From NCBI RefSeq assembly GCF_022581195.2, contig NC_061459.1, forward strand, positions 9,486,001 to 9,550,000: a DNA stretch of 64,000 nt. Direction: 5' to 3'. This document shows, in pieces, positions 27,090-37,520 of this stretch. A program made the position numbers and the translations under genes. Source of the DNA: Helicoverpa zea. Taxonomy: Eukaryota > Arthropoda > Insecta > Lepidoptera > Noctuidae. Position 1 is the stretch's first letter. Each line of letters starts with the position of its first letter. The notes below the pieces were generated by a model. That model had not been told where the DNA came from. It made no database searches and saw nothing but the letters and a program-made list of their open reading frames with translations.

Positions 27090-27182
27090 CACTCTGCAAA
27101 ATAATTAGCTGGGCAGGCAAGTGGCTCCACCCAGCGCGGCGCGGTGGTATTAAGAGAAACATACATGTTAGTGTGCGTAAAG
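27090..27182 (+). repeat. Left terminal inverted repeat of the Tc1-type element
   Basis: The 93-bp arm contains CTGGGCAGGCAAGTGGCTCC, then a CpG-rich run (GCGCGGCGCGGTG), then CATACATGTTAGTGTGCGTA. It pairs with 29517-29609 at about 86 of 93 positions by hand count. The CpG-rich core stands out sharply from the AT-rich host DNA. Confidence 0.85.
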
Positions 27183-27215
27183 TTCACGCGTGTATTACTT
27201 CGCCTGTTTATTAAT

Positions 27216-27270
27216 GTGCGTACACAACGGGTTATTGGATACAAACCTCAATAACCCGTTGTGCACGCAC
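27216..27270. repeat. 22-bp-arm hairpin just inside the left terminal repeat
   Basis: GTGCGTACACAACGGGTTATTG (27216-27237) is mirrored at 27249-27270 with one mismatch, around an 11-base loop. The right end of the transposon has no equivalent. It is a separate inverted duplication within the left arm, arising after or independently of the terminal repeats. Confidence 0.75.
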
Positions 27271-27340
27271 ACACTTGCAATTTCTTTTCACTATTATGCT
27301 GATGAGAATATGAAGTTAAAATTTAATGACAAGACTATGA

Positions 27341-27423
27341 AGGCTCGTAGCCGAGGCGTAGAAGCGTTCGTCTAGCGATTCGGAAGTTTTATGTTCGAGT
27401 CTCACATCTGCATAGACTTTTTT
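27341..27423 (+). other. tRNA-like module near the left end, with T6 run
   Basis: TAGCCGAGGCG (about 27348) resembles a pol III A box. GTTCGAGTC (27393-27401) is a good B-box core. A run of six T (27418-27423), a possible pol III terminator, follows. No clean cloverleaf can be drawn by eye. It points inward, and its position mirrors the module at 29224-29311. Confidence 0.4.
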
Positions 27424-28337
27424 CATAACTAAAACCATTTTTTATTTTCATTATGTATTTTTTTATTATTGTAAATAAAATACGAATATTAATCTAGATT
27501 TTAATAAGGAAGTATAAATTAAACAACAACATTTGTATTAAGAAAGCAACAATATTTATTGACTAGGTTTATTTATATTATAATCACAAATTAATAAGTT
27601 TTATGTATGACAAAACTATTCTAAGTCGGACAAGAATTAGCGTTATTTTTCATATTCAGTGGGTAATTATTAATTTATTAGTGATATGAATAAACATGTT
27701 AGTAAGTTAGATAATTATTAAGATGCAAGTATCTTAAATTGTAATCTTACTAACAATAACATCACTCACATAAAACAAATTTCATTACCCCCTGATATTT
27801 TTATTAATAGCCAATTGGTGCGCCACTAGACCTGTATGGAAGAAATTTTTTTGAGTTATAGCGGTCACCATCCTTTCGCCAAAGTATTTTGCGACCATCC
27901 TTGTCCGACTTATAACATTTTTCATCGCTAAATATATTATTGCACCAATCAAAATCCAAATATTCTTTTGCGAAGCGTACCCGGTTTTGTTTGTGAATGT
28001 CGGATAGTAAAATTTTCTTAGCTGGCCTACGACATTTCACACCAGCTGCATGCAAGTGGTTCCTTATAGTTTGTAGTGTCACATCATGTTTAGTCGCCAT
28101 GGAACGAGTGCTGAGGAAAGGCTCAGCCATATGCGCAGAAACTATATCACGGTGCCGCGCATTGGCTTCTGTGTATGCAAATCCAGCCTTCGGTCCCGGT
28201 CGGCGAGGATCAATGTTTCCCGTATCGGCATATCGATGAACCCACAATTGCACAGTACTTCTCTGTGAACAATAATTAAATATTGATATAAATAACAGCA
28301 ATCGATTACATTACATACAAATCTAAATCAAAGTAAC

Positions 28338-28432
28338 ATAATATTATATATATATATAATAATATATATATTATATGTATATAATATATATAATGGTCAT
28401 TGTATATATATATTACATATATATAATATGTA
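28338..28432. repeat. TA-rich microsatellite in the transposase intron
   Basis: Long alternating TA stretches form many overlapping palindromes. The tract lies within the inferred intron, beside the SINE, and adds to its length. It is prone to slippage and assembly error. Confidence 0.85.
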
Positions 28433-28560
28433 AGTTAATAATATTAAACTTCATATTATAATCACATAACAATAATCACAGTATATATAAATATATTATG
28501 TTAATATGACATTTAATATTATTAAATTACATATTAGTATAATAATAAAATAAAATTGAC

Positions 28561-28830
28561 GACCTCGATGGCGCAATGGTCACCATGCCGGACCGCCGAA
28601 CCTGAGGTCCCGGGTTCGATTCCCGGCTCGGTCGACATTTGTGTGATGAGCATGCTTGTTGGCCGTGGTCTGGGTGTTACAATATGTATTTATCAATATG
28701 TATATATGTAGCTATATGTAGTTTATCAGTTGTGTTAGCACCCATAACACAAGTTAATTAATAACTTACCATGGGGCTAACCGACCGTGTGTGAAAAGGT
28801 GTCCCGACATTATTATGTCCCGACATTATT
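28561..28830 (+). mobile_element. tRNA-derived SINE inserted in the transposase intron
   Basis: The head GATGGCGCAATGGTCACC carries a pol III A box (TGGCGCAATGG). GGTTCGATTCCCGG at about 28613-28626 is a near-perfect B box, so this is a tRNA-derived SINE on the plus strand, antisense to the transposase. The body runs to GTGTGAAAAGGTGTCCCGAC and ends in a duplicated unit (GTCCCGACATTATTAT). Possible short duplication words (TAAAATT) lie on either side, but are weak in AT-rich DNA. I recognise the sequence as a common lepidopteran SINE type. SINEs are transcribed by pol III and copied by LINE reverse transcriptases. Confidence 0.85.
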
Positions 28831-29223
28831 AAAATTACTCACCGATAACTTTAAACGTCTCGCAATTTCACTAATTGAAACGTTTTGCTCATGCAAAACA
28901 ATGATTTCTGCTCTTAAAAGTGTAGTCAAATGATTCATGTTGATTTGACAAACAAAAGCACTCCTCTCTCAATAAACGCAAAGTATAATCACAGATTATT
29001 ATAATAGTTGGTATAATGTCTAAAAACGTATCGAAAGCCCGCTAGTCAATAGCATTATGAATTTATGACGGTGAACTTAAACTAATAATTAGCTTAGATA
29101 TGGTTTGTTATTTTTAGAGGGTAGACGGTAAATATATTCCATCCAAAATACAACGCAGACTTACTATTACTTAAAGCAATGAATTCAACAAACAAATGTA
29201 AAATATTTATTTTTAAAACATAC

Positions 29224-29311
29224 AAAAATCGCTGTGCCGTAAGCGAGATACGATCCTACGGCCCCAGCGGCGTAGAATTTTAATTTCTGTCCGCTCGACC
29301 AACGCGCTATA
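29224..29311 (-). other. tRNA-like module near the right end, with T5 run
   Basis: On the minus strand TAGCGCGTTGGTCGAGCGG (about 29309-29291) is a strong A-box match, as in serine/leucine-type tRNAs. GGATCGTATCTC (about 29256-29245) is a weaker B box. A T5 run follows at 29228-29224. A tRNA fold is only partly credible. It mirrors the left module and also points inward, so the pair may be an ancient part of the long inverted repeats. Confidence 0.45.
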
Positions 29312-29434
29312 GAAACGATAGTTATGAACGCCAAATTTATGCGTCATATTCCCTGCATCATTAGAGGCATAAGATATTGCAAATGTTTGAGTGGGGACAC
29401 CGTGTTATTGTGAAGCAAAACTATTGAGTCACAT

Positions 29435-29475
29435 ACTCAATATCACCACGCCGCGCCGCGCCGGGTGGAGCCACT
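29435..29475 (-). repeat. Inner duplicate of the CpG-rich terminal block
   Basis: CTCAATATCACC...CGCGCCGGGTGGAGCCACT at 29435-29475 repeats, in the same orientation, the block at 29545-29580 in the right terminal repeat. The left end has no inner copy. Duplicated sub-terminal blocks can serve as extra transposase binding sites, but here it may be a simple tandem duplication. Confidence 0.75.
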
Positions 29476-29516
29476 GGCGCGGCGACTTATGAATAGGCGA
29501 AGTTAAACACGTTTTG

Positions 29517-29609
29517 CTTTACGCACACTAACATGTATGTTTTTCTCAATATCACCGCGCCGCGCCGGGTGGAGCCACTTGCCTGCCCAGCTAATAATTT
29601 TGCCGTGTG
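29517..29609 (-). repeat. Right terminal inverted repeat of the Tc1-type element
   Basis: This is the complement of the left arm, with about seven mismatches in 93 bp. The outermost bases differ at positions 4 and 6, which may indicate age or that one end has degraded. The adjacent TA at 29610-29611 matches the TA on the left border. Confidence 0.85.
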
Positions 29610-29949
29610 TACCACATAGTAAAAGACATCAAATATATAACCATATTTTGCTAAACAAAACATATTTTCCCAAAAAGAAAAAAAGAAAATTCTCAGAACT
29701 ATAAACACATCTAGTAAAGAGTTTATAGTTCAGATGTAGAGGAGCGAATTAAAGTATTTGTTGTGCGCTCGCTGTGTACTAGCGGTGATACCTAGCTTTG
29801 ACTGCAAGCAACGCATCTCACGGCGCTCAAACTCATCGGGGTAAAGCCGAGTTCACGTAGGCATTATTTTGTTAACAAATATAAAAGACAATGCCGATTT
29901 TTGAGTATTTTTCGGTTTAGTTCGTCATGGGATAGGAAAAATATCCATG

Positions 29950-30060
29950 GCTTCTAGAATACTGTGGAATAACTTCAAGCATGCGGATGCAGGTTGCTGA
30001 AGATAGAGTTAAAAGGCGAAACTTGGGGAGACCTTTGTCATTGGTCAATAATTATGATAG
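29950..30060 (+). mobile_element. Degenerate RTE-type LINE C-terminal fragment
   Basis: ATGCGGATGCAGGTTGCTGA...GATAGAG reads MRMQVAEDRVKRR and then NLGRPLSLV. This parallels the end of the reverse transcriptase at 41216-42576, which reads MRVAENRSQWRALGEAYVQQW. The matching order and spacing suggest an old copy of a related RTE tail with several substitutions. No target duplication was found. Confidence 0.5.
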
Positions 30061-30181
30061 TACTCAGAAGCTGGCTGTAAGTAAATCAATTTTCTACCAA
30101 TGGATAATAATGTTAGCCAGATGATGAATTAAAAAAACTTCACTTACAAAGATTATTAAGACATACCTTTCGATGTCGTTA

Positions 30182-30245
30182 TAGATAGATAGATAGATAT
30201 ACTTTATTAGGTACACCAATTTTACATTTATTTATTTATAGTTTC
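30182..30245 (-). mobile_element. GATA microsatellite with LINE 3' end in antisense
   Basis: Several GATA units are followed by TATACTTTATTAGGTACACC. In the minus direction this is a GGTGTACCTAATAAAG end with an AATAAA-like signal and a (TATC)n tail, as in 3' ends of non-LTR retrotransposons. Only the very end is recognisable. Confidence 0.45.
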
Positions 30246-30718
30246 TTATTCTTCTATGATTTAAGTAATAAAATTCACGATGCTAATTTCCTTTTCTCAA
30301 ACCCTATTTTACTATTTATTCCACCTAATTCCCCAACCAAGTTAGCTTCTTACCGCAACAATTATAAAGTTATCGATCCTGTCTGGCTTTCAGTAGGTAC
30401 TTAGTATTTGTTGCTATTTTAGTTCGTGTGATTAGCCGCAATTAGCTTCGCGCCAGTAAGCAAGCTTCGTAAGAATAGCTGTGAAAGGGGAACGGAAAAT
30501 ACTAGGGCCACGAATAGTGCTATCAGATTGGAAATTATTTGTTGCAATGTCCTTACAACCGTGTTATATCGATGAAGACACGCAGGGCTAGTATTAAGTA
30601 CCAAACTAAATAAGCAGGCGAATTTCAGGCTTAGAAAATCCTTTTGGTGATTATAATTTGATAAACTAAGTCGTAAATTCAATTATTCCTTTAATAGTAA
30701 TGAATTTATTGAGTTGTG

Positions 30719-31105
30719 ATCTTAAACAATCTGAGGGCACGGCAGTGCCCCAGCCAAGACTCGAGCAAAGCGGGCACGGCCGTACCATCTTTTCTCGGAG
30801 CGTTTCGCGGCTATTTCAGCCCCCTGTATCTTCCATGTGAACAAAGCTAGGAGTTTAGGTTTTCGATGACCAAGAGTAAGTATTAGAACAAGCTCAGTCT
30901 CAAAATCACAAGACATTTGAATAAATAGTTTACGAGTTATGAGCGATCAAAGTTACACCATTTTGTCACTGACTCACTGACCGATCATCAAAAGTCTAAG
31001 GTACTTCTAGCAAACTTAGAACCTTCAAATTTGGCACCAAGATAGGTTATTAGCTACATATAAAGGGAAAATTATAAAAACCTTAAAACTTAATAAAAAA
31101 ATAGG
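30719..31105 (+). repeat. Dispersed lepidopteran repeat of unknown class
   Basis: This GC-richer then AT-rich block includes GAGGGCACGGCAGTGCCCC, CGAGCAAAGCGGGCACGGCC, TCACTGACTCACTGACCGA and CCTTCAAATTTGGCACCAAG. I recall this series of words, in this order, as a common repeat in moth genomes, possibly transposon-derived. No other copy exists in this window to confirm that. The open frame at 30722-30916 (minus) is a by-product of the GC-rich part. Confidence 0.45.
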
Positions 31106-31347
31106 AAACAAATTTATATTTGCGGTTTTTCAAGAACATTGTGTATGAGTTTTGACTGCATTGATAACTTTGTTATTTATTTATGTACAAAATGTTACTA
31201 TTTGTTTTATTGTTCCGTAGTGTGGTATATTGTTATTATGTATTAAATATACATACATATGAATAAAAAAGCTAGTTTAAAATGAAATGAATAATGATAA
31301 AATCTTTCATATTAATGCAGTGCGATAAATACTCCATGCTCGCTTGA

Positions 31348-31452
31348 TAGATGGCGTTGTCCTGGTCTAAATCGCGCTATGGTTTCGTTACATAGCTTAG
31401 TATAAGTAGTTCTTAAAAAAAAACTAATAATTTCATGTGATTGCGCCATCTA
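31348..31452. repeat. Short inverted-repeat element with TAGATGGCG ends
   Basis: TAGATGGCGTTGTC at 31348 and GATTGCGCCATCTA ending at 31452 are near complements over about 14 bp and enclose about 105 bp. Such TAGATGGCGC ends recur in lepidopteran DNA by my recollection. The rest shows no coding capacity. It is a candidate mini-element. Confidence 0.35.
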
Positions 31453-31459
31453 CCTCTGA

Positions 31460-33000
31460 AATAAATCTCTTTTATTCTTAAAGACATTCGATTCAAAAAT
31501 TCGCCAATTTCGAAATTTTTTACTTTATTAAAAAAAAATGTTGTTTACGTGCTACTTTAGAGGTGTACATATTTAGTTTGTTATATATTTAGTTAGTTGC
31601 ATGTAAGTTAATTTAATTTGTTATATACTTAGAGAAGAAAGATACCTACAAAAAATAAATTCATAAAAAATAAATAAAGTGCTCATGGCCAAGACAATAT
31701 TATTGTAATGTGAACAAAACTACTGATATAGTCACAAAATATTGATTTATTATTAGAAATAAAGTTGAACAGGACTTGGCTTCTATGCGATCTCAAAACT
31801 TTTTACGGTGGAGGAATTGCGTAGAGGATTGGCTTTTTTTACATTTAATGTTTTTGGTGGGATAAACTATTTTAAATTCGAATTTTCATTCACGAAAATA
31901 GAACCCAATTTCATTTCGATAGTGAGTAGAATGAATGAAATATTTCTATCTCTATAATAAAATATTCGTATTTAATGTTTTTCTTTAACATTTTATGCAG
32001 ATTTGACATTTTGTGTTAAAAATAATAAAATTATTATGGACACCTGTTTTCTGCGCGTGTATTTTTAAACGTATATAAAAAAATGAAATAGTTATATTCT
32101 AAAAAATAAAATTAAATATATTACATCCGAATTTCTGCCCACTGTGCAGAAACCCTTAGTGATCCGCTTCCAAGTGCACTGTGTGTAAATACGTTTGTTT
32201 ACTGGATTAATCAGGAAACTGTTTTGTCCTCCGTCTGGTGTTACTTTACAATTCGACTTAGTAAACTTTGATTGCATCAGATTACCGCGGGTTCCGTATG
32301 TGCGGGGAAGATTTATGTTGATTTGATCGTGCGGTTTTAGAGTACCGTGGTTTTATGTAAGATAATTAAGTATTGGGAAAGTTTAGAGATGTTTTGTGTC
32401 GTATAAAAGTGGTTGAAAGTTCAATATGAAAATTGTTATAAATTACGCGGTTTTATGTCTACAATGATACAATTAAGCATATTTAATAATCATAACAAGA
32501 AACACCAAATTTGATCGAATCAACTATCACGTATTTTACATATTTAAGTCATAAACGATTTATATTTATTATAAAAATAACGAGCAAACAAATTTTGTAA
32601 GTAAAATCGAAGTAAGTAAATACTTGTTGTAAAATACTTTAACGAACTGTAATTTTAAAATAAAAACTCACGTTAAGTAATAAAAATAATTGCATTATTT
32701 TAAAGAGAAAGCAGTAAGCGCCATACTCATAAATACATTGAATCAATGTATTCTGCCCACCGCTTGTTACTTTCTGTAATTAAATTGAAATCACGCTCAT
32801 TATTTTCCGTTCTTCATACTTTTACTTATAATAGGAATTTAAATCATGTTAATTGTATTTTGATTAAGATATTTTCTATGATATCTTACTTTTCGTTTAA
32901 TTACAATTGAGGAAAAAATAAATATTTATGATGATACATGATAGATGAACATACTACTAGCGAAAATAAGAACACTGACTGACAAACGCTAGAACAAAAC
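31460..33000. other. AT-rich non-coding DNA
   Basis: No coding frame with a recognisable motif was found. Poly-A/T runs and AATAAA words are frequent through composition. Confidence 0.5.
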
Positions 33001-33006
33001 AAAATT

Positions 33007-33153
33007 GGCCTTACTACAAAAACTTTAACCACTGTTTTACACTTGTCTAAAAAAAATGTGGCTCCAAAATGAACCATATGTCAACGTCATAATTTGACAT
33101 TTTTTTAGACAAGTCTTAAACTGACGTTAAAAAGTTTTTGTGGTAAGACGGAA
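33007..33153 (+). mobile_element. 147-bp MITE, copy B
   Basis: It has the same length, orientation and terminal words (GGCCTTACTACAAAAACTTT at the start, GTTTTTGTGGTAAGACGGAA at the end) as copies A and C. The centre ACCATATGTCAACGTCATAA is identical to copy A. Differences are scattered substitutions, so copies inserted independently and diverged modestly. Confidence 0.85.
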
Positions 33154-36030
33154 TATGTCTACTGAATATTTGGTAACTTGAATTGTCATTCCAAAATGTA
33201 AATTCGTAATATGAATGAGAAATAAAAAATCAGTAATAATTTTAACCGTTAGTTTTGTCGTCGACCGTATAATTAAAGTGCATTACTGTTCTAGACTCTA
33301 GTACTATTATTTAACCTACGCTATTAATTACTTAAAGCGTAATCAAGAGGTCAACACCTTTGGCAACCGTAATTAAATATGCGATAACAGTAGTTTTATT
33401 ATCCTCACACGCCATAAAAGTGTCAAATAAATCATTCGTTGTGAAAACTTTGTAACTTTAGTACCGCTCGTACTTAGTTGCAATTGCGGTTAAACCTTGA
33501 ATAATAGAGATAGTTAACGTCCTAAACGACCATTAAAAAACAAATATAAAATACCAAAGTCAAATTGCAAAACTAAAAAAAAAATTACAATTAAGGGTCA
33601 TATAATTTGTATGCTCTAATTTGAATAATAATCTACCATAATTTACGTTGAAATTTAGGTCGTTTTAAATTGAATGTATTCCAAAATAGTGTAAACTCAA
33701 CCACATAATATCAGCAAACGAAAGTTAAACTATTCGTTTTAGTTTCGGTTTTATAATGTAAAGCATTCCGCGCGAGCCACAACGTACGTTCTGTTACAAG
33801 TTATTGCACTCGGATACTTAGATTTACGAATGCGGTAAGCTCTCGGAATGGCCTTTATCTTTCTAATTGCACATATGAATTACGGTCCAAAAGGGAACAC
33901 ATTTGACTAATTAGTCGCGCAGTTAGCTCAAAGATTAGCCCGTCTTTTATAATAAAATTTACTTTTCCCTTTGCGATTTCAATTTTAAAGAGAAATTCCG
34001 CGTTATTGTGTCAAGGATCAACAAAACATGCTTTTGGCGAAAGTCTCTCTCATACAAACACGAAAGAAAGTTAAACCTTCCCAATTTATCGCATTCATCT
34101 GAGATTTGACAACATCATGCTTTCCGTATACAACAATGATTGATAACTCGGCATTTGCTTATTACGTTATCGAATGGACACTTGGCCGTGACTCGGAATG
34201 CATCGGAAAGTTATTGACTTTTGATAATGAACGAAACCAGTTTGCGGCGAGCTGACCGAGAGCCCACGGCCTCGTTCAATACCAGATGCACATACCACGA
34301 AACTGTCCCAAAAACGAAAACATCCCTAAAGCTAGCATACATTAACATTTCTCTTAAAGCTTGCTGGCGGTCACTGCGTAACAGACGCGAAGTGTAAAGC
34401 GCTCTGTCCATGCGACCATCTACCATCGAAACTCGCTGCTACGTTGGTAAAAGGCAAGTTTATAGTAAGCGACAGGTCTCAAGTTTGCCGGCAGAATTTT
34501 GCCGTAACCTCTTTGAGCGAGTAAAAACTGATAATAGGGAAAATTATAAAGTCAATTTTACTTGATAAACCGCCCGCCCAAGAATTTTATGGTCAGGAAT
34601 TAACTATAACAGTTAAATTTTATGGCCTCGTTACCTTAAATAGGTACTATCTTGGTGCTTTTATTTGTGCCATCCTATACAGTGTTATTAATTTTTGCTG
34701 TAATGAACATTCATTAAGCCACAGTGAATTATTTTGTTGTCACCGCAAAGCTAGATTGTAAAGCTTTTATTAGTAAAAAGTTTCTGAGTCATGGCTGTGG
34801 CGTAAACGGCTAGAACATAGTGCGGTGCCATATCGGGCTTAACATCGTCACGTATGCACTAACCCAGCATGTAATAAGCATTTGAAATATCAGCCAGTAA
34901 GTGGGCGCGTATAAATAATAAAATTACTCGACGCGGAAAGTTGTGGTTAAGCGATCACGACTAGTTTCGTAAAGTGTTCGCTTGTCTTTGACTACGCAGA
35001 TCTGTTGAGCAAGGCGCTGGAAACGTTTTTGTCACTTTTTAATTTTCCCTTTTCTATGTACGCAACAGGTCACGTTCGAATTCGATGTGGTTGTTTTATT
35101 GCGATAAGTACTTGATAAATTAAGCAAGCAGCGAACCCCAGACCATACTATACGTAGCACTAATTTTCGTTTAGCGCCGTCGGCAACCACGTGTAAATGA
35201 GTTGTCTTTGCTTATTCACTGTTTATTTTATCTTGGAAACGCAATTAACACTTGAAATTGTGTTTGCAATTACGAGAGAGAAAACAGAAAAGAGACGTAA
35301 ACAATCATCGCTGTTTTCTCAGATTTTATTTTGTTTTTGCATCTACGAACTTGATTAAGTATATTTTTCTTTGTTGTTAAAACTTTTCTGAACAGTTCTA
35401 TCGTGCATCAAAGATGGATATCAATCCAATTTGCAGCGTTGTTTATAGTCGGATTTTTAAACAATTCGATCTGCCTCATTATCACACAAAAAGAACATCA
35501 ATAAGTGTTGTCGGTTGCAATAAAGTAACTCTCACACTAATGTGACGTTAGTAGCGTATGCGCATTTCAAATGGCGATGCTCCGAGAAGATTATGTTATT
35601 TATATAGCGAGGGGAACACAACGCGTCACTTTCTCGCCGCTCCAGGAAGGAACCTATTGTTCTTCGCGCCGGAGGTGTCCATGCCGGATTTATCATAAGA
35701 CATCAGTCAACACGTACACATAACAGCCACATTTACATACCTACCTGCACAATTTTAGCTTACGATGAAAATAACAAGTTTGTTATTCAAATTCACGTTA
35801 TCACAAACGTTCAAGTCCAGTACACAATGCACGAAAGCTGTACTAATGTATTCATAAAGGAAACTGTATTTCGTTAATGACAGTATTTGAGTTAACACCG
35901 CCGGACGGACGCTTTCATCGCGTACCGTGTAATTTTCTTCAAGCGGACAACTTGAAAATTGTCTAGTTTGGTTGAAAAAGGTATTTCTCGCTGAGAATTT
36001 CTCGTCTAGCAATAAACTGTTACTTGTTTA
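33154..36030. other. AT-rich non-coding DNA, no gene seen
   Basis: No recognised repeat or gene. Mildly GC-richer patches lie at about 34200-34500 and 35560-35700. The short frames here (34211-34426 and 35755-36012, minus) contain no identifiable domain. Confidence 0.45.
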
Positions 36031-36034
36031 ACGT

Positions 36035-36230
36035 GGATGAAATGAGAGGATGCGAGACGCGTCTAAAGACTAGAGATAGTTTTCTTAAAGTTGGTTAGGT
36101 CGCCGGCGTCGGGGACGGGTGTGCATTAATAAAGAGATCTCCACCTCCGGGCGGGCAATCTCGGGATCAGCTTCCAGCGCCATCTCGCGCCGACCCAAGG
36201 ATACTTGTATGTCTCACAAGACACATTCAC
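36035..36230. promoter_or_regulatory. GC-richer patch, candidate regulatory DNA
   Basis: A composition island containing GGTCGCCGGCGTCGGGGACG, CACCTCCGGGCGGGCAATC and CCAGCGCCATCTCGCGCCG. It has no coding structure, no repeat partner in the window and no inverted ends. A conserved enhancer or promoter-proximal element is possible; this is inference from composition. Confidence 0.2.
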
Positions 36231-37169
36231 ACTGGACAATGCGTACTCAATTTATAATTCTGGCATCATTACGATGATTGATTGACCACACATTCTTTGT
36301 ACATCATTTAAATATAAACGACATCAAAACGAACATTCAAAGTGAAAGTGGTTCCACTTGTCGGTAAAATAAACAATTATCCGAGGTATTTAATAATAAG
36401 AATTATCGGATGTGGGACGATTTCAAAGTCGCCACTCTGTTCCGCATAACTTCAATTAAGTGAATATTGTAAGTGACAGCGGTGCGTAACGCTTGTTTGC
36501 TGAATGTTCTTACGAGTCGATAAACACTTGCTAACTGTCACGTATTGCGTAAGACAGAGTATCAAAGTTGGTTTGGAGCAATTATTTACGTTGACAGATG
36601 TAGGCATTCACATAAACGCTGTTACGTTACATACTGAAATTCATTTTCAGCCGATTCTCAAAGTACTTCTATGTTCTTCATTCAAAATATGTATGATTTT
36701 TATTTCTTGTCTCCACAATGTGTCGTATTTCCCGGCCAGTGTGGACTCCCCCGCATTAAACTGAGACTTAACGAGCTGTGTTCCGTTAAGCAGCCTCTAA
36801 ACTCCACTCACCCCTTACAAAGTTAGACAAATAGATTGTGCAGGAAATACTCGTGTTCCCTTTTTACCTTTACGAGACATTTAAAGTAATTATCGTCTCT
36901 CTTTGTGAAAGAGAATTACGTACGTTGCGGTTTGGATTTTCATTCGATATTTATTGAGACTTAGCGTTAGAAATTGTGTTAGAAATCAGTTGACATTTGT
37001 AATTGCGGGAGGTCTGCTAGAAAATACGCCATCCTCGACTTTTCTTAAGAGAATTTTGATTTCAATTTGTAGTAAAACAAAAGTCAAAAAATATTTCTAA
37101 CCAGCCAAACATCTTCCATTAATTCATTACAGCACGAGCATCGTATCACAAGAGGCAGATCAATCAATC

Positions 37170-37520
37170 TTACTCCATATTCCTTCCCCATGAAATAATA
37201 ATCCCGTACGTCATTATACCTCCACGGATGAAATCATTCGGATTTCTCATAAAGAAATCGGAAGTCCGATTAACAATGAAGTCCTCTTAATATTCACGTC
37301 AATTGTGATTACATATAGGCACGTATATATTGAAGGCTTGATTGGGCGCCGGGTGGTGGAGGGAAATGCTCCACTTTCCTGAGTACATTCATGCTGAAAA
37401 GGAAATTGAATGGTCGTTATGAACGACTACGAAGCCTTCATAAATTCGCCAATTGATAGATGATTAGTACGTATTTATAGAATGTTGGCCCATTTTGGAT
37501 GAGCCTCTTTTGTGTTTCTC
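37170..37520. promoter_or_regulatory. Mixed-composition block, candidate conserved non-coding element
   Basis: The stretch has complex sequence without simple repeats. It includes GGGCGCCGGGTGGTGGAGGG and a small inverted repeat (GGTCGTTATGAACGAC), with homeodomain-like ATTA/TAAT words around it. No open frame or transposon signature was seen. This is a weak candidate for a developmental enhancer. Confidence 0.2.

Larger units (their letters stand above)
27804..28938 (-). pseudogene. Tc1-like transposase, two exons inferred, truncated in the catalytic domain
   Basis: Exon 1 (28938-28843) starts at ATG and encodes MNHLTTLLRAEIIVLHEQ...ARRLKLS. A GTGAGT donor follows, and the inferred 580-bp intron (28842-28263) ends in CAG. 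Exon 2 (28262-27804) continues in frame as RSTVQLWVHRYADTGN to a stop, giving 184 codons. Joining the exons completes a helix-turn-helix (residues about 5-45). A PRRPGPKAG linker and a second helix-turn-helix (about 75-105) follow, as in Tc1/mariner transposases, which bind the terminal repeats and cut and paste the element. The first catalytic aspartate is in IFSDEKC (residue about 145). The frame stops after RSSGAPIGY, so the second Asp and the last Asp/Glu are missing (usual length about 340). No further exon was found downstream to 27430. It probably binds DNA but cannot catalyse transposition. Confidence 0.75.
27088..29611 (-). mobile_element. 2.5-kb Tc1/mariner-type transposon with long inverted ends and a truncated transposase
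   Basis: A TA dinucleotide lies at each border (27088-27089 and 29610-29611). The element starts CACTCTGCAAAATAATTAG and, read from the other end, CACACGGCAAAATTATTAG. TA flanks and CAC...GCAAAA ends are typical of Tc1/mariner elements. The outer 93 bp of both ends match at about 86 of 93 positions. Weaker similarity continues inward for about 330 bp, to tRNA-like modules. The single gene, on the minus strand, is a Tc1-like transposase that ends after the first catalytic aspartate. A SINE sits in its intron. The element is therefore probably immobile by itself, though its ends may still be mobilisable. Confidence 0.8.

Noticed and set aside
27430..27803. A further transposase exon carrying the rest of the catalytic triad
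   Set aside because: The minus strand here is AT-rich, full of stops and shows no Asp-containing Tc1 motif, so the gene was left as truncated.
28338..28432. TA palindromes as a possible cruciform origin or CRISPR-like repeat
   Set aside because: This is a plain TA microsatellite with no regular spacer structure.
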